DNA of 64,000 bases from Sindora glabra (Eukaryota > Streptophyta > Magnoliopsida > Fabales > Fabaceae), in assembly GCA_020226215.1 (NCBI GenBank), contig CM035232.1, positions 78,052,130 through 78,116,129 on the forward strand, in the 5' to 3' direction. Made by a program: the position numbers and the translations under genes. This document shows, in pieces, positions 11,296 through 23,693 of this stretch. Under the pieces are notes generated by a model. It did not search any database. It saw nothing but the letters and a program-made list of their open reading frames with translations, and was not told the origin of the DNA. How positions within the stretch are numbered: the stretch's first letter is position 1; each line of letters begins with the position of its first letter.

Positions 11296-12971
11296 TATTA
11301 TGACCTATCCCTAAGATACTTGACTATTGTAAGAAGTTGCTATGGTCAATGACCAATCAGCTTTTCCTACATTGTATCTAATGCAATATTTCATATGCAA
11401 GCATGATATGCTTTCAAAGATTGTGCAATATTTTAAAAAAATTAGTTACAATTTTGGCAAGTCAAACACAAACAAGCACCCTAAACATGATTTAAGGTAC
11501 ATTGCGCAATCTTTAAACCCATATAGCACCATAACTCAACTTAACACCTATAGTAGCATATATCATTATATTCTTTATCTTTCATGGAAAACTCAAAGGA
11601 ACAATGAATTATTGTCACTCACCTTAAATTCTTGATTCTCTAACTTTTTAAAGATCTCTTAAAATAGCAACTTCACTAAAATAAACCTAGTTTTAAGAAT
11701 TTTGAAGAGAAATTTTCCATAAAAACTTGAAGCGGATGAAAGAAAGCAAAAATTGGATAGAACCACTTGAAACGCCTCTTCGAAATTGTTAGAAATTTGA
11801 AAACCCTTCTAGAGAAGCCCTAAGAGTACATGATTTTGAGGCTGAAAATAAGTAGAAATTTTGTGCAAAAATGACTCCAAAGGCTTTATATAAAACCTTA
11901 GTCTAAGCTTCCTCCATAAGCTTCTCTTTTTATTATTTTTTATTAAAAATTTATAATAATTTACCACTTCGAGCATGGTTATTTAGGGTTGAAAATTAAA
12001 AAATATTTTCCTAAAAATCACTTAAATTTAGCCAAATATAATGTCTAAAAACAAACACTAATAAATGCCTGTAGTTTTCCATTTATCCATCTAATTATCA
12101 TTAGCTTCCTCCACAAGCTTGGATTTTGTTTAGTCTTTTTTTTTTCTAAAATCAAATTTGGATGTAAAAAGGATAATCCAAATCAACCCAAATGAACCAA
12201 GATGATTCATTTCAAATTTAGGCCTAATTTTTAGGTTTTTAGGCTACCTAAGCCTTTAATTTCCTATTAGGCCATTATACAATTTTCCTAAACTTAGTAT
12301 TATATTTTTAATTATATTTTGACCCATACTATTTCTAATATATTTTCTACAAAATTTCAACTAGATGTACCTCTAATCTATCTTTATGAATTACACAAAC
12401 TTCATCCAATTACCTTACCAAGTTTGATTCCGAGTAAAAATTTCTTTTTGAACTTTCTTGCCCTATCTGGTGCATTATAGACTTTCTCCAAATCCAAGGA
12501 GAAAAAGAAACCTAGCATTAAAGATGCTTTTAATGCGTTTACTTTGATTATATAGAGAAACTAAGGAGATATGATACTTTTCTTACTTGATTCTTGAAAA
12601 AGATAGAAGAATAAGAAGAGGAAGAGATGGGATAATGTAAGGAGTTGGTGGAAAACAATGGAAATTGAGAAATGGTTAGTGTTTTAGGATATGAAAGCAA
12701 GCTCATTTCAAGAATTTTGCTCTAAAATTCTTCTATATTCAAATACTTCCTTCTAAATACTTATAGCTTATAATCTATTTATTCCATTATATTTCCAAAC
12801 TCATTTAACTTTAATTTACCTTTTTTTAATCTTTTTCAACTCACTTATTACAATTTATTTCTTCTCACTTATTTTTTATTATTTATTTTTTCCAAATTTG
12901 TCACTAGTAAAAATTATTTTAGCCATTTCTTTTATAATAATAAATTATAGAATTATTAGGAGGGTGTAACA
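11296..12971 (-). mobile_element. 5' LTR of element B
   Basis: Starts with TGTTACACCC at 12971 on the minus strand and ends with GGTCATAATA before the primer-binding site, about 1.7 kb. A block around 11750-11950 (minus strand, with TTATATAAAGC followed by TTTGGAGTC) matches 47625-47790 of the solo LTR on the plus strand, so B belongs to a family related to that LTR. It cuts the reverse transcriptase frame of a Tat-type element just upstream, which proves insertion. Confidence 0.7.
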
Positions 12972-12974
12972 TTG

Positions 12975-13560
12975 GAGGATTCATCTTCAAGTTATCTTCG
13001 TACATTCAGTCAAAAGCTTATTTTCAATTTTCTATATGCTCCTTATAAGAGTTCCTTTTTTATCAACACATTGTCAATATGCACTTCCATTGACTTTCCT
13101 ATCATGTCATGAAAATTTATATTCATAACTCATTAGTACATGGTTCCTATATTCTTAAGCATAAAATGCATCATCACCTATTCAAAGGTACCAATTGCTC
13201 TTAAGCATCAAAAAGCTATTTTTAGAACATTTACTCCAACTATGTATTACTAGTTGTAACTAGTATTACCTTCTGTTAAACTTACCAACACATGTCGCGA
13301 AGCTGAATCAATTAGCATGTTCATAACTAGCATAGGATACTTGTCTTTTGGTGTTATATTGTTTAAGTCTATGAAGTTTATGCACACCCTTAGTTTATCA
13401 TTCTTCTTCATGATACATACCACATTCAAAATTCATTTTGCTCATCTTTTGGTTTTGATGAATTTAGCCTTCAACAGCCTTTCAATTTCCTTGATATTTA
13501 ATATGACCTCTAGTATAAAGTGTTGAGGTGGATGTTTATGTGGTCAATACTAATCTTTAA
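12975..13560 (-). pseudogene. Tat-type reverse transcriptase remnant
   Basis: The minus strand, with a few breaks, reads LKAKFIKT, NVVCIMKKNDKLRVCIDF, then KYPMLVMNMLIDSAS, then a LKN block, FHDMIGKSMEVHIDNVLI, which is the Tat/Ogre RT pattern (KLRVCIDFRDLN, DEYPMP-ADMLID, FHDMIGK-MEVYIDD). The catalytic YIDD has become HIDN, and stops lie between the blocks. The frame stops at the LTR insertion at 12971. Confidence 0.85.
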
Positions 13561-14445
13561 TCAACAATCTATGTTCGACCAATTCATTAGTTAATCCTAA
13601 CATCTTGTCATAATTCTAGGAAAAGTAATCTTTATACTCCTTTAAAATTCAATTATTTACCTTTTTATATCCTCTAGTAGAGTCACATTAATGAAAGTTA
13701 ACCTTTTATTTTCCTTAATCCCTAGGTTAACTTCTTGTAATAGGTCTTAAATCTTAATTTTCTTGACATCCTGTTTGATTAGCAATTCATGGAATCCAAA
13801 AGGATTGTCTTTGTATATACAATCAAAGACCTTAGTTTGGGTTTGCTTAGTAACATAACCGAACAAATTTTTGTTAATATTCACTTATTAAAGCCATAGG
13901 TCAATCCTAATATTATAACTTTTAGGATTATTTAAAAAACATGCATGTCCAATATACACATGCCAATTGCTATAAGGATAATATGGTCATTAATATTCAA
14001 AGGTTGCACATTAGGATTGTACACTATGAAGTTAACATTGCATTATTGTATATAACACAGGCTATCATTAGCCTTCACCCATTCGACTGTCTTGTTCTCT
14101 TTCCAGATGAGCAATTTTTAGTATAAAATGGAAAAGACTACTTCAACTGCCTATATCCAATCTCTTCTTAATGGTTGATTGTAATTAGCTTTTGATGGCT
14201 CTACCAAAAATAATGTAAGCCTTGTTATTAAGCTAACTTTTAAGTCAATTAGTACTATTCCTTCAAACAATACATCCTCCCATTAAAATCAATTACTACT
14301 GATATTGGAAGGTATGAGATCTTTTAGTTGCATCCCCAATCGAATAAAGGTCAATCTTGGCATGAGAACTACAATTGCTCCAATGATTATCCATTCATGT
14401 GACCTTTGATATGTAGAGGTTTTAAGTGACTTCTCATCTATTTCG

Positions 14446-14679
14446 TCAACATTTTGAATTCCTAACTACGTGCTCACTAAATTTCAACACTGTAGCTACC
14501 AAATCATCTTCAAAATATTCTACACCTTCAAATGCTTTAGTAGAACCCAAAGATAGCAATAGAATTATAACCACATTGACATCAAGGTTTATCTTTTGAT
14601 GATGAGTCTTAGGTAAAGATAAAATATTCTTCTTTTTTTCTTCTACTTTCTTAATGCTACTAAATTCTCCTAGACACAA
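14446..14679 (-). pseudogene. Tat-type polyprotein fragment (protease region)
   Basis: A 77-residue open stretch upstream of RT on the same strand. Below it (about 14.4-13.9 kb) broken frames such as VLMPRLTFIRLG and KTVEWVKANDS recall the Tat protease and linker. I cannot locate the catalytic DTG-type motif, so the assignment rests on position and weak similarity. Confidence 0.5.
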
Positions 14680-15054
14680 AGGTATTCCCTATTAGAGGTC
14701 TTCCTTCTCTCTCCTTCTATAAGTAATATACCTTTACATTCATCTTCTCTAGTTCTTCATAGGAAAAATTCACTCATACTAATGGTTATACTATCTATTT
14801 TTGCAATTTTTGAATTTTAGTTTCCCCTTATTAGGATAGGGTTCACTTTTTATCCATCAATCCTTGAGATTATCTCTTCTCAATATTCAAGTGCCAATTC
14901 AAATTTCAACCTCTCTTGTTGCCTGGTTGTAGTCCAACCTGTGAAATATAGGCTTCTATTTCCCTTTTTATCTTTTAAACTCTTCAACTCTCTTCCAGGC
15001 CTCTTTTTGTTTGTTGACTAGTTTCTAAACTTTAAGGTCAATTTGATATTTCAA

Positions 15055-15285
15055 TCATTTGCCATAAATCACAATCCTTAATTGGTCATAATATTTTTCA
15101 TAACAAAGGAACACCAATAATCTTTCATATTGGAACCTTTCAATAAAGTCAGTGTTCGAATCTTCTTTAGATGGGTATGCCTCAAGAAAGAATAATGCAT
15201 CTAATAGGTCATCATTTTCATAATAAGAGACCACGTTAACTTCCATGTTGAGCAAGTCAAATTCAACAAACCTATAATAAGCCAT
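15055..15285 (-). pseudogene. Unidentified open stretch in the Tat-type element
   Basis: A 76-residue frame with acidic composition (YENDDLLDALFF). It is embedded in the minus-strand Tat-type relic, so I treat it as part of the degraded gag-protease junction. No domain is recognisable and it does not look like a host gene. Confidence 0.3.
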
Positions 15286-15611
15286 TACATTGATTTTGCA
15301 TCAAATAAGTCAAAGTTAATAAACCCATATTAATCCACCATATTGAATTTTGTGTTAAATAAGTCAAAGTCATCATTTGGCCCCACATATTTATCAAGAC
15401 CGAATTTCTAGTTCATCATGACCAATGCAAAGATGTTAACCAAACATCTCTACAATGCTTGCTAAACAAACCTCTTGCTAGTCATGTCATTTCCAAAAAT
15501 AACTTTAGGAAATTCTTTGTGAAAACAAAGATGCAGAAAGTTCTCTTTTGAAATATATTTGAAAACATACAGTAATAATAGTAGTGAAATTTTCACTAAT
15601 TTTTTTCATAT

Positions 15612-15677
15612 ATACACACACACACACACACAAATATATATCTATATATATATATATATATCTATATATATATATAC
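15612..15677. repeat. Compound (CA)n-(TA)n microsatellite
   Basis: About 10 CA units followed by interrupted TA arrays containing TATATCTATATA. Confidence 0.95.
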
Positions 15678-16542
15678 ACTATCTTCATCAAAAAATAGCA
15701 CTTTGTAGAATCTTAAAAGATCATAATAATTCTTTTTATAGAAAAAGATGCTAATTTTAAAAATTAGTTTCATTAGAAAAGAACACATTTCATAAGTAAA
15801 ATAATTGTTTAAGTTATAAAGGTTCTTTTCTTCTATAGATAAGAAGACATAAAACTAGTTTTCTTATTTCTACAGACAACATAAAATAGGTGTATTTAAA
15901 CATATATTGTTTCTTCTAACTTTAGATATTTCAAGAATCAATTGAATATTTAATATGGAAGTAGATAAAGAAAAACCTTGATTCTTGCAAGAAAGATTTA
16001 ATTTCTAAACTTATAACAATAGTTCAATCATGAAACAAAAACAATATAATAACTCAAGAAATCAGATGATCATATTCACTTCGTAAAATACTATTTTTAA
16101 AGATAATGTACTCTTTTTCTACAAAAAAGAATTGAGGAGCATAATGAAAATCAATTATCAATTATTTATTCTTAAAAGAATGGTTATGTGCCATTATTTG
16201 CAACTTAGTGGTGTTTATAAAACTTCCTTTTTTTCCTTTTAAGTAAGAATAATCATGACCTTGTAAGTAAAAATAATAGGAAATTCTATGTTCATATTTG
16301 ACATATTTAAGAAAATTTAATGAGGAAGGAGTTATATTTAATATACTAGTTCTCATGAAATCAAATACACTTCACTTTTAAGCTTATAATTATAAACCTT
16401 GCTTATATTAAAGAAAATGTCTTCTTTTAATTCATATAGTAACTAAAAATATTATTTTTCCTTTAATATGAAATTAAAGAAAATCCTTATATGAAATTTA
16501 TTAAACAGTAGTGCAACATGTATTGCAAATTCATTTTATTTT

Positions 16543-16543
16543 A

Positions 16544-16632
<89 letters not shown>
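16543..16632. repeat. Compound (TG)n-(TA)n microsatellite
   Basis: About 6-7 TG units followed by about 38 uninterrupted TA units, the longest simple repeat in the window. Open frames over it in both directions encode only alternating Tyr-Ile and are artefacts. Confidence 0.97.
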
Positions 16633-16634
<2 letters not shown>

Positions 16635-17027
16635 AATATGGGTTGGAATATGCCACAAAATTTGTAAAACAAAATCCTTATGTGTCTTTTAAGAAAGGTA
16701 GAGGTAAGAAAATTAAGCAAACAATACATTTGTGTATAAACATTCATACATATACCAAATAGTTCATGAGCTAAAATTACACTAGGCCTAACTTTTAATT
16801 ATAAATCATCCTTTATCCATAAGAATCATAATTGTTCAAAAATAATGCCAAAAGATAAATTGATTACATACTTAATGGAAATTTAGAATATATATGTCAA
16901 TCCCACTTAATAAATTGAGAAATCAAAATCTATCCTATAAGCCCAAATTCAGTCATTATTGTCTTCTACCAATAATTAGTCAAAGAACTAGGGCGTATCA
17001 TGAAGTAGGTAGAGTATTTGAAAATAT

Positions 17028-17043
17028 AAATATATATATATAT
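17028..17043. repeat. Short (TA)n tract
   Basis: About eight TA units inside the LTR-like block. Confidence 0.8.
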
Positions 17044-19671
17044 AAAGAAAACAACTTTATTCTTACTAGAGCAATTTAAGAAAAATTTTATTATACTTAT
17101 TATTATTTTTTTAAAACAAATAGCAAGAGGCACATAAGGTTATCACCCTGTTACTCCCAGCCACCCTTATTTCACTTATCACTATCCTTGTGTCTCCTTT
17201 AATAACCACCCACCAGTATAAAGGGTGTCCCACCATAGACCTCCCCTATCAAGGTTCAAGTATAGTAAAGATAACATCTCACACTTCTAACACTATTTCA
17301 TATGGATTATTATAAAAAATAATCTTTTAAGATTTTAACACTCTATCATTTTAATGAATACAAAATCACGACCTTCTGACACTTTTATTCGTAAAAACAA
17401 ACCCATGTAGCCTTCAAACACTATTTATCAAGTTTATCATCATAGGTTTTCATATCACAATAAATTCAAAATACCTTCCATGCCACAAACATCATATAAA
17501 TAGCCTAACAGAATATTATAGAATCAATTTCACAAAATTTATCAATTCACATCATATTAAATTTCCCAATCATAAGAAAATTTATGTCAAGCTAACCAAG
17601 TTAAATTAAAATCTTGCCTTTTCAATCCAAATCCAAGTTTTCATTTAAGTCTACAAATTCATTTTCTATTAACTTCCAAAGGAGTCAAAATTTTACAATT
17701 TGAACATGGGCATACTTATAGTCATAGAAATTGACCATGAGCTTGTAAGAGCTCATTAAGCTCTTCTCTAATTTTTTATTTTATTTCTTACATATACATA
17801 CACATGGGCCCTCAATAACTATATTAAGTCAACAATCATAAGGAAACAAGAAAGGCCTATATGATTCATGCTTCTTTCTTCATTCTTTCCTATTATTTTT
17901 CACTTTCCTAAAACTTCAGTTAGGACTATAATAGAACTTTTACACTAACACTTACAATAAAAAAACACACACACTTATGCATATACAAAAGAGGACTTAT
18001 GATTTTCACCCTTAACTAGGAACCTTCTCTTTTTCTCAAGACTATTTTAATCTTTATTCCTTATTGTTTAGAAATTTATTATTTTAGAAAAACTCTTGAA
18101 TATATCATGTTCTTGAGAAAAATATTTTTCATGATTCAAATAATTTCAACACACCATCTTAAAGAACATAATGTGGCATAATATATCCCTTATATACATA
18201 TTTCTCTTAGTAAAAAACCTAGGAGAAAAGGGGAAAGTTTCCACTTAGATTTTCTTGAAGAAATCCTTAAAAAATGCACCTAGAATTTCAAACTTCCATT
18301 TTTACATCCAAAAGGGAGTATTAGTAATGAATTTATTTAAGAAAACAAAGGAGTTAAATTAGAGATAAGAGAAAGGATTTTACCTTGTCTTGAACAAGAA
18401 AATAACTTTTTCCTCCAAATGGTCAAGAAATGATGACAAAATTAATCATTTAGAAAGTGTATGGGAAGTTTAGAGAAAAGTGTTGGAAAGATGACAAAGT
18501 TGGAGAATTTTCTTTGACAAAGAAGCATAAATGTGAGGTTCTGTTTATGTGTGAGGAGTAATCAAAAATAGCAACGTATTTATGGGAAAAACTTTTTTAT
18601 TTGAAGGAAACCATGATGCCATGCATGCATAATTGAAGAATTGTTGTGATGGGAAAAAGAAAAGTGGTTGTCAATTTTTTCTTTTGAAAATTTCAAACAA
18701 GATCCAATTGGATTTACCCAATATTCCTTTCTTCACTATATTAACATGTGTTATTCATAATTAAAGCCAATCCAATATTGATCTTGTTGAAAAATGATTT
18801 TCTCATGTAAATCTTTCATATAATTTAAAATAAGTGAATCTTGGTGATTTCAAAACTAATTTAAAATTTGTAAAAATCAATTGTTTCTTTCATAATTTTG
18901 TATAATATTTTCAAACTTAATGTACAAAATGAAGTCTAAAATTTATAATTCCAACATCAAAATAATCTTCTCACTTTCTAGTTTCCAGAACATATTTTTC
19001 TTAAACTTTTTATGCTTCCTTGATTTTAGAAAAAATTACAAGTATTAAATTCAATATAATTATCTTTTGTCAGTAACAAGCTTCCTTTTCTTGGTCCTCA
19101 AATTGATTGTGAATATTTAGAAAATCCAAAATCATGTGAGAAAGTCCTCTCCAATATCTCAAGAAAAGCCTTTTATCATTCTAATGTATGTTCACACTAG
19201 TTCCTTAGAGTTACCCCTAGTTAAATCATGAAATTACTTTTCTTTGCAACTAATTTACTCATGCATGGCTCCTTCCTCCCAAGATGGAGGCTAATTGGGT
19301 CTAAGAACTACCATTAATTTCATCATAAAATTACCTTCTAATGTCATTGTTCCAAATAGATGGTTACTTTCTTTAAGAAGCAAACCATGGCTTCTTGTTT
19401 GGTTTTTTGATAAGTTTCTTAAAAAATTTAGAATGGGCTTGATATATGTTTAATTGGTCCTCTTCAATTTGTTAGAGAAAAGCCTTCTACATTATTTGCT
19501 ACCAAACTCTAGATGGCATTTTTCTTAAAGGAATAATTATAACTATTAACAAAGTATTCCAAAAATGATTTCTAGTAGCTTTCTTTCTAATATTTCTAAT
19601 GAGATTTTCTTCTAATTACCCATTATTAATCATAAATAAATTCTAAAAATTCTAATTAATTAGGTATGACA

Positions 19672-21440
19672 ATAGTTTAACCCAATTGGAAAAGGGTCTT
19701 TGTCAACCATTATCTCTTTGTTGTTAATTTTCCTTACTTATAGCTTTTCAATGATTTCCCTAAAATGTAGACAATTATTAGTAATATGGTTGAACATATT
19801 ATAATATTTACAATACTTTTTATCCCTTATTTCTTCTTTTGATAAATTCTATGACCTTTTGACAATTTTATTTGCATATCTTTTAATAGACAAATATTTG
19901 GTTGACCTTATTCATATCAAAAGAATAAATCTTTTCGTTAACATGGTCCATTTTATCTTTTCATTTTGCATTTTTTAACAGAGAACAAGTGTAAGGAAAA
20001 CTAAGTTTAAGTTTGACCACATGGACCTCATTTTCATTACCTTCATTATCTTCATCCTCCCCAGCATACATTGCTTTTTCTCTTCTAAAGTGAGTCTTTC
20101 TTAATTTTCTATCTTGCTCCTTCTGCAATTGCTCTATTTGCCACACTTTTTTGACTAATTAAACAACATAAGTAATGTTTTGGTTGACCAATTTCTTACA
20201 AATGACATAATCAAACACTACCACTATTATTTTGGTCATCTCACTCTTAATAATCCGGGCCTATCAAAAACAAAATAAGTAATTTTCAACCAATTCCATT
20301 GGACTTTTACACAAATTCGTTAGGTTAGCCGAATTCATTCTGGTCTCTCCTTGGTAAAATTGATCATGGAACATCCTTCCCATTTGGGCCCATGTGTGAA
20401 CTAAAGTAGGATGGAGTCCCAAGTACCAACAGAATGCAATTTGGATCGAGGATAAAGAAAAATGCCTTAAATTTAAGAATTCATTTCCAACCAATTCTCT
20501 ACGCCCAACTATAAATCAAGCTATGTTTAATAGTCAACTAATCATTTTCCTTAAAAAATGTTATGAATTTTAGCATCTTGAATCCTTCAAGTAGCTCAAC
20601 TTGGTACATCCATTCTGGAACACTCCTTGGTAACTTGGGTATGTCCCTTGACTACCTAACTGATTCAACAATCTTTTGACCAAGAATTGTATGTTTTGAT
20701 CCTAGCCCTGATTATGGTGATTTTGATAATTTGACATATTCCAATTTAATAGGTTTTCATTATCTCGTGCACCTTTATTTCAAGGCCTGTTCAACCTAAC
20801 CCTTCTCATTTGCTCACCACACCTCAAAAGTCTCACATACCCATATTCCAATATTTTGCCTCATTATTTTTTACTTATAGTTCAATATTGGTTTTTTCCC
20901 TTCTTAAATCTTGCTCATTGCCTTGTTACAAACTAAGATGTTGTGTTAATCTTGCTGTTATAAGAGATAACACTATTATTTTCATCAGTCTATGGTATGC
21001 CATAAGGCATTCCAGCATGTAATCCATTAGGCCCCGTGACATTATTTCTTTAATCATTAGTTGGTCTATTGTTGTTATTTGCTAGGATGTTTCAATTATT
21101 TTGATTATGTGCAACCTTCTCGTTATTTCGAAGGCTAGTTCTTTGATTTTAATTTTGATTCTTTTTATCTTGCCCATTGTTTAGCACCTTATCATTTTAT
21201 TGTCCATTATCTAGCACATTATTGTTTTGATTATTAGCATTTTGGGCCACATCAATAGTTTTCATATCTTCTATTATTACCTTTTGTGTTTAGGGCTCAT
21301 TGACATTTTTAACAACCCTTTCTTGAAATAAAGGGTTGTCATGAGTGGCTCCACAGGTAGAAGTTATTTTTGTAATTATAATAACAGGTGGTAAAATTGT
21401 ACCACTCTTTAATTACATAAACAAAGGGATAACAAAATTT
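19672..21440 (-). pseudogene. Tat-type Ty3/gypsy gag remnant
   Basis: Minus-strand translation reads in order through a capsid region (WAQMGRMFHDQFYQGETRM, then SPMELVENYLF at about 20.45-20.27 kb), a linker (QLQKEQDRKLRKTHFRREK), the block LSFPYTCSLL near 19.99 kb, and a zinc-knuckle-like CKYYNMFNHITNNC near 19.79 kb. This is the layout of Tat/Ogre gag. Frames are interrupted throughout. The gene is cut at 19671 by the LTR start of block D, and the protease/RT section of probably the same element lies at 12.97-15.48 kb. Confidence 0.8.
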
Positions 21441-21456
21441 TATATCTTAATTAGAT

Positions 21457-21474
21457 CCCATTGAGCATGCCAAA
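21457..21474 (-). other. Primer-binding site of the Tat-type element
   Basis: The minus strand reads TTTGGCATGCTCAATGGG. Athila/Tat elements usually carry TTTGGCGCCGTTGCCGGG directly after the LTR, and the present sequence keeps the TTTGGC start and the GGG end. It lies upstream of gag at the right distance and marks the 5' end of the internal region. Confidence 0.6.
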
Positions 21475-21475
21475 T

Positions 21476-22540
21476 TGTTTGTGGTCGAAAATGCAATATA
21501 TTGATTCAAATCTTTTCTAAACTTGGGCAAAACTGATGCATTACAAGTGGAATGGTGAATAAAAGAATAAAATAGCACAAAAATGTGAATATAAAGAGTA
21601 AAGACATGAAAATGCACAAAATGAGACAACTCAAATCTAATCTACAATACAATCTTTGCAGTGTACTTACTCAAGAACAATACATTAACAAATGCAATAC
21701 AAATAGTATGGTTGGAAACTTGCTCCTCATGTACACTCAAAGATTATTGTTTGGATTACAAAGAACTCCCAAACAGAGGCAATAGAGTGCTGCTAAGGAT
21801 TGCCTAGCAGAATGCTAGTGATTAAACACAATGCATAAGGGTGCTTCTATACCAAATTTGGCAAAGATTGGTCCAATTCCCTTTGTACTCATCTTATTTA
21901 CACAGCAAGGGGATGATTACTAGATCAGCAACTGTCATTTGAAAACAGGTTTCTGGTTATTCTTAGAAAATTTTCATTTCTATTTATGTTTGCTCATTGC
22001 CTTGCCTTGCCTTGCTATAACCGCTACAAGGGCAATGTGGTATTGGTACCACCGGCTTCAAATGAGCTCACAATTATCCATACGTTCAACCTCACCAACG
22101 AATGGGTTCCACCGTACGTGATTTCCCTAAAAATGTGATCTTTTACCATGCAGATACAAGTTCCTCCAGCTTGAGAAGAGATCCATCGAAAGAACCTAGG
22201 TTGGTTTCGGCTAAACTTTGCTTCTTGCCTCCTTGGTTGAAAACTTTAAACATAAGCTAACAAGAACCAACCAGCTTAAACGTGGGAATGGCATCAAAAT
22301 AAGATGACTATATCGAAGCTACAGATACATTGATGAACATCAGTCCAAATGAGCCAAATTTAGTTGTCACCAATTGTTCGACAGATCCAGCTTGCCGATT
22401 GTTCGTTCGATCAGCAAGATCAGCCATTTATTCAAGATCAGCCATTTATTCCTCACAAACATCTCTAAACTCAAGCTCAATAAATCCTGCATTTAGTCAT
22501 GATGAAAATGCTAGAATTACATTAAACAACTTTCCGATGC
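21476..22540 (-). mobile_element. Probable 5' LTR of the Tat-type element
   Basis: If the primer-binding site at 21457-21474 is right, the LTR must lie just above it on the minus strand. The region has no readable protein and a slightly higher GC than its surroundings. I could not place the LTR start; the upper limit given is only the T-rich tract near 22549-22567 and the expected end of the WIP transcript. It contains an 18-bp tandem duplication at 22420-22455. Confidence 0.4.
22420..22455. repeat. 18-bp tandem duplication
   Basis: AGATCAGCCATTTATTC occurs twice in immediate succession. The repeat is too short and too few in number for a minisatellite. Confidence 0.85.
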
Positions 22541-22599
22541 ATTTCTTTTCTTCTTTTTTTTTTTTTGAGAAAATAAAAGGTCATCTCATACATCTCACG

Positions 22600-22788
22600 C
22601 GGACGCTCATTGTATTATTGCAAAAAACCACTGTTAGAAAGCCAAAATCAAAATGAACATCTCACAACCTTGTACAAAATGACACAAAAACAAGAGTAAC
22701 TGCCATTTATGCATGGTAACAACCAAATTTTACATTAAAAATTTAACAAATAAGTCTCGGAAAATCATCAAAGGAACATGATATCAAC
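22600..22788 (-). other. WIP 3' untranslated region and polyadenylation area
   Basis: Follows the WIP stop codon on the minus strand. It is T-rich, with AATAAT-type signals near 22609-22614, a plausible plant polyadenylation signal. The exact end cannot be read from sequence. Confidence 0.45.
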
Positions 22789-23459
22789 TTATGTGGGTAC
22801 AACCAGTCCAGAATTGAGAGAGAATTGTGACACAACCAACCAGAGAACCAAGATCAACAACATGACCTGCATGAAAAGGCAGAAAGTCACATTGCATACT
22901 TGTTTCTGCATCTTCAGAGTTTCCTCAACGAGTAACCCATCACCACAGTATTTTTCCAACTCTACAGCTTCCTTCTTCAGCACTAAAGCCTTACTCCCAG
23001 ACTCTCCAAACTTCTCCGCAACTTCTGCTTGTTTCCCCGAAAAGGTTTCTTGCTCTTCCACTAACTTTACTTGTAAACCTCTTGCAACCTTCAAATTTTG
23101 CATCATATTCTTGATTGTAAGGTATTTTATCTCTTCTTCAATTTTTTGCCTAAAGATATCATCAAGCTCGGACTCCATCTCCTTATCTTTTTCCTCCTGC
23201 AAACCTACAGAATTGCTTGCTCGTTTCTCTGGAGAGCCACCAGTACTCAAGATTGCTTCAAGTTCAATTATTCTGGAATCTCTCAGATCAAGCTTATCCT
23301 GTGACTCCTCCAACTTGCGTTCCAAAACATTTATATTTTGTCTCAATATCTGAAGTTCCAAGGAATATGAAGCACTTTGTTCGATTCCTTCTACATCAAC
23401 AGCAGTAATATCATCTGGCGAGTGGGGCTCATTCCCAATCTGCCCTAATTTATGAACCT
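22789..23459 (-). CDS. WIP: WPP-domain-interacting protein (WIP), C-terminal exon with KASH tail
   Basis: Last coding exon of a plant WIP, an outer-nuclear-membrane KASH protein that binds SUN proteins in the nuclear envelope lumen and the WPP domain of RanGAP on the cytoplasmic side. It encodes about 223 residues: a long coiled coil (from SLELQILRQNINVLERKLEE to the KKEAVELEKYCGD block), then VCNVTFCLFMQ leading into one hydrophobic segment of about 20 residues, then a short tail ending in VVPT. The VPT ending is the hallmark of plant KASH peptides. The acceptor is TTGCAG with the exon starting AGGTTCATAA at 23459. Joined to the exon ending at 43475 it gives QEALEE-EVHKLG in frame, the conserved wording. 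The frame is intact, so the gene is probably functional. Confidence 0.93.
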
Positions 23460-23662
23460 CTGCAAGAGTACACAGATTGCTTATAAGATGACACTTAATG
23501 CAATCACACAACCATACTAGATATTTCCATTAGAAAAACCAACATTACAGATACATAAAGGTGTCTTCCATTGCTTCATAAAGCATGTGAATGAATTACA
23601 AACCATTCAAAATAACTTAAAATTTGGCTTATTCCATTAAGCTATATATCCATTTAAAACAG

Positions 23663-23693
23663 AAAAAAAAAAGGGGGGGGGGGGGGGGGGGGG
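23663..23693. repeat. A10-G21 homopolymer tract
   Basis: Ten A then 21 G, about 210 bp inside the intron acceptor. On the gene strand it reads C21 T10. Such a long G run is rare in plant DNA, and its exact length in the assembly is unreliable. Confidence 0.95.

Larger units (their letters stand above)
12972..15480 (-). mobile_element. Tat-type Ty3/gypsy element C, protease-RT section
   Basis: Minus-strand translation gives a decayed polyprotein in family order: protease region around 14.7-13.9 kb, then the linker to RT, then RT at about 13.56-12.98 kb. The wording is that of Tat/Ogre elements rather than chromoviruses. It is most likely the same element as the gag block at 19.7-21.4 kb, separated from it by the LTR-like block between. 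There are many stops and frameshifts. Confidence 0.75.
15481..19671 (-). mobile_element. LTR-like insertion D with microsatellites
   Basis: A 4.2-kb non-coding, AT-rich block separates two parts of a Tat-type polyprotein. On the minus strand it begins at 19671 with TGTCATACC, a good LTR start, so at least its right part is an LTR. The left limit is only where Tat-like sequence resumes. I found no primer-binding site, no convincing target duplication and no coding domain, and the block may be more than one insertion. It contains the three microsatellite stretches listed separately and a more GC-rich patch around 17140-17300. Confidence 0.5.

Noticed and set aside
13317..13526. Plus-strand hydrophobic frame that looks like a small membrane protein
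   Set aside because: It is the antisense of the Tat-type RT block, whose minus-strand reading matches the family.
16511..16762. Frames with long Tyr-Ile runs on both strands
   Set aside because: Translation of the (TA)n microsatellite.
22778..23353. 191-codon plus-strand frame
   Set aside because: Exact antisense of the WIP C-terminal exon; the minus-strand product is clearly conserved.
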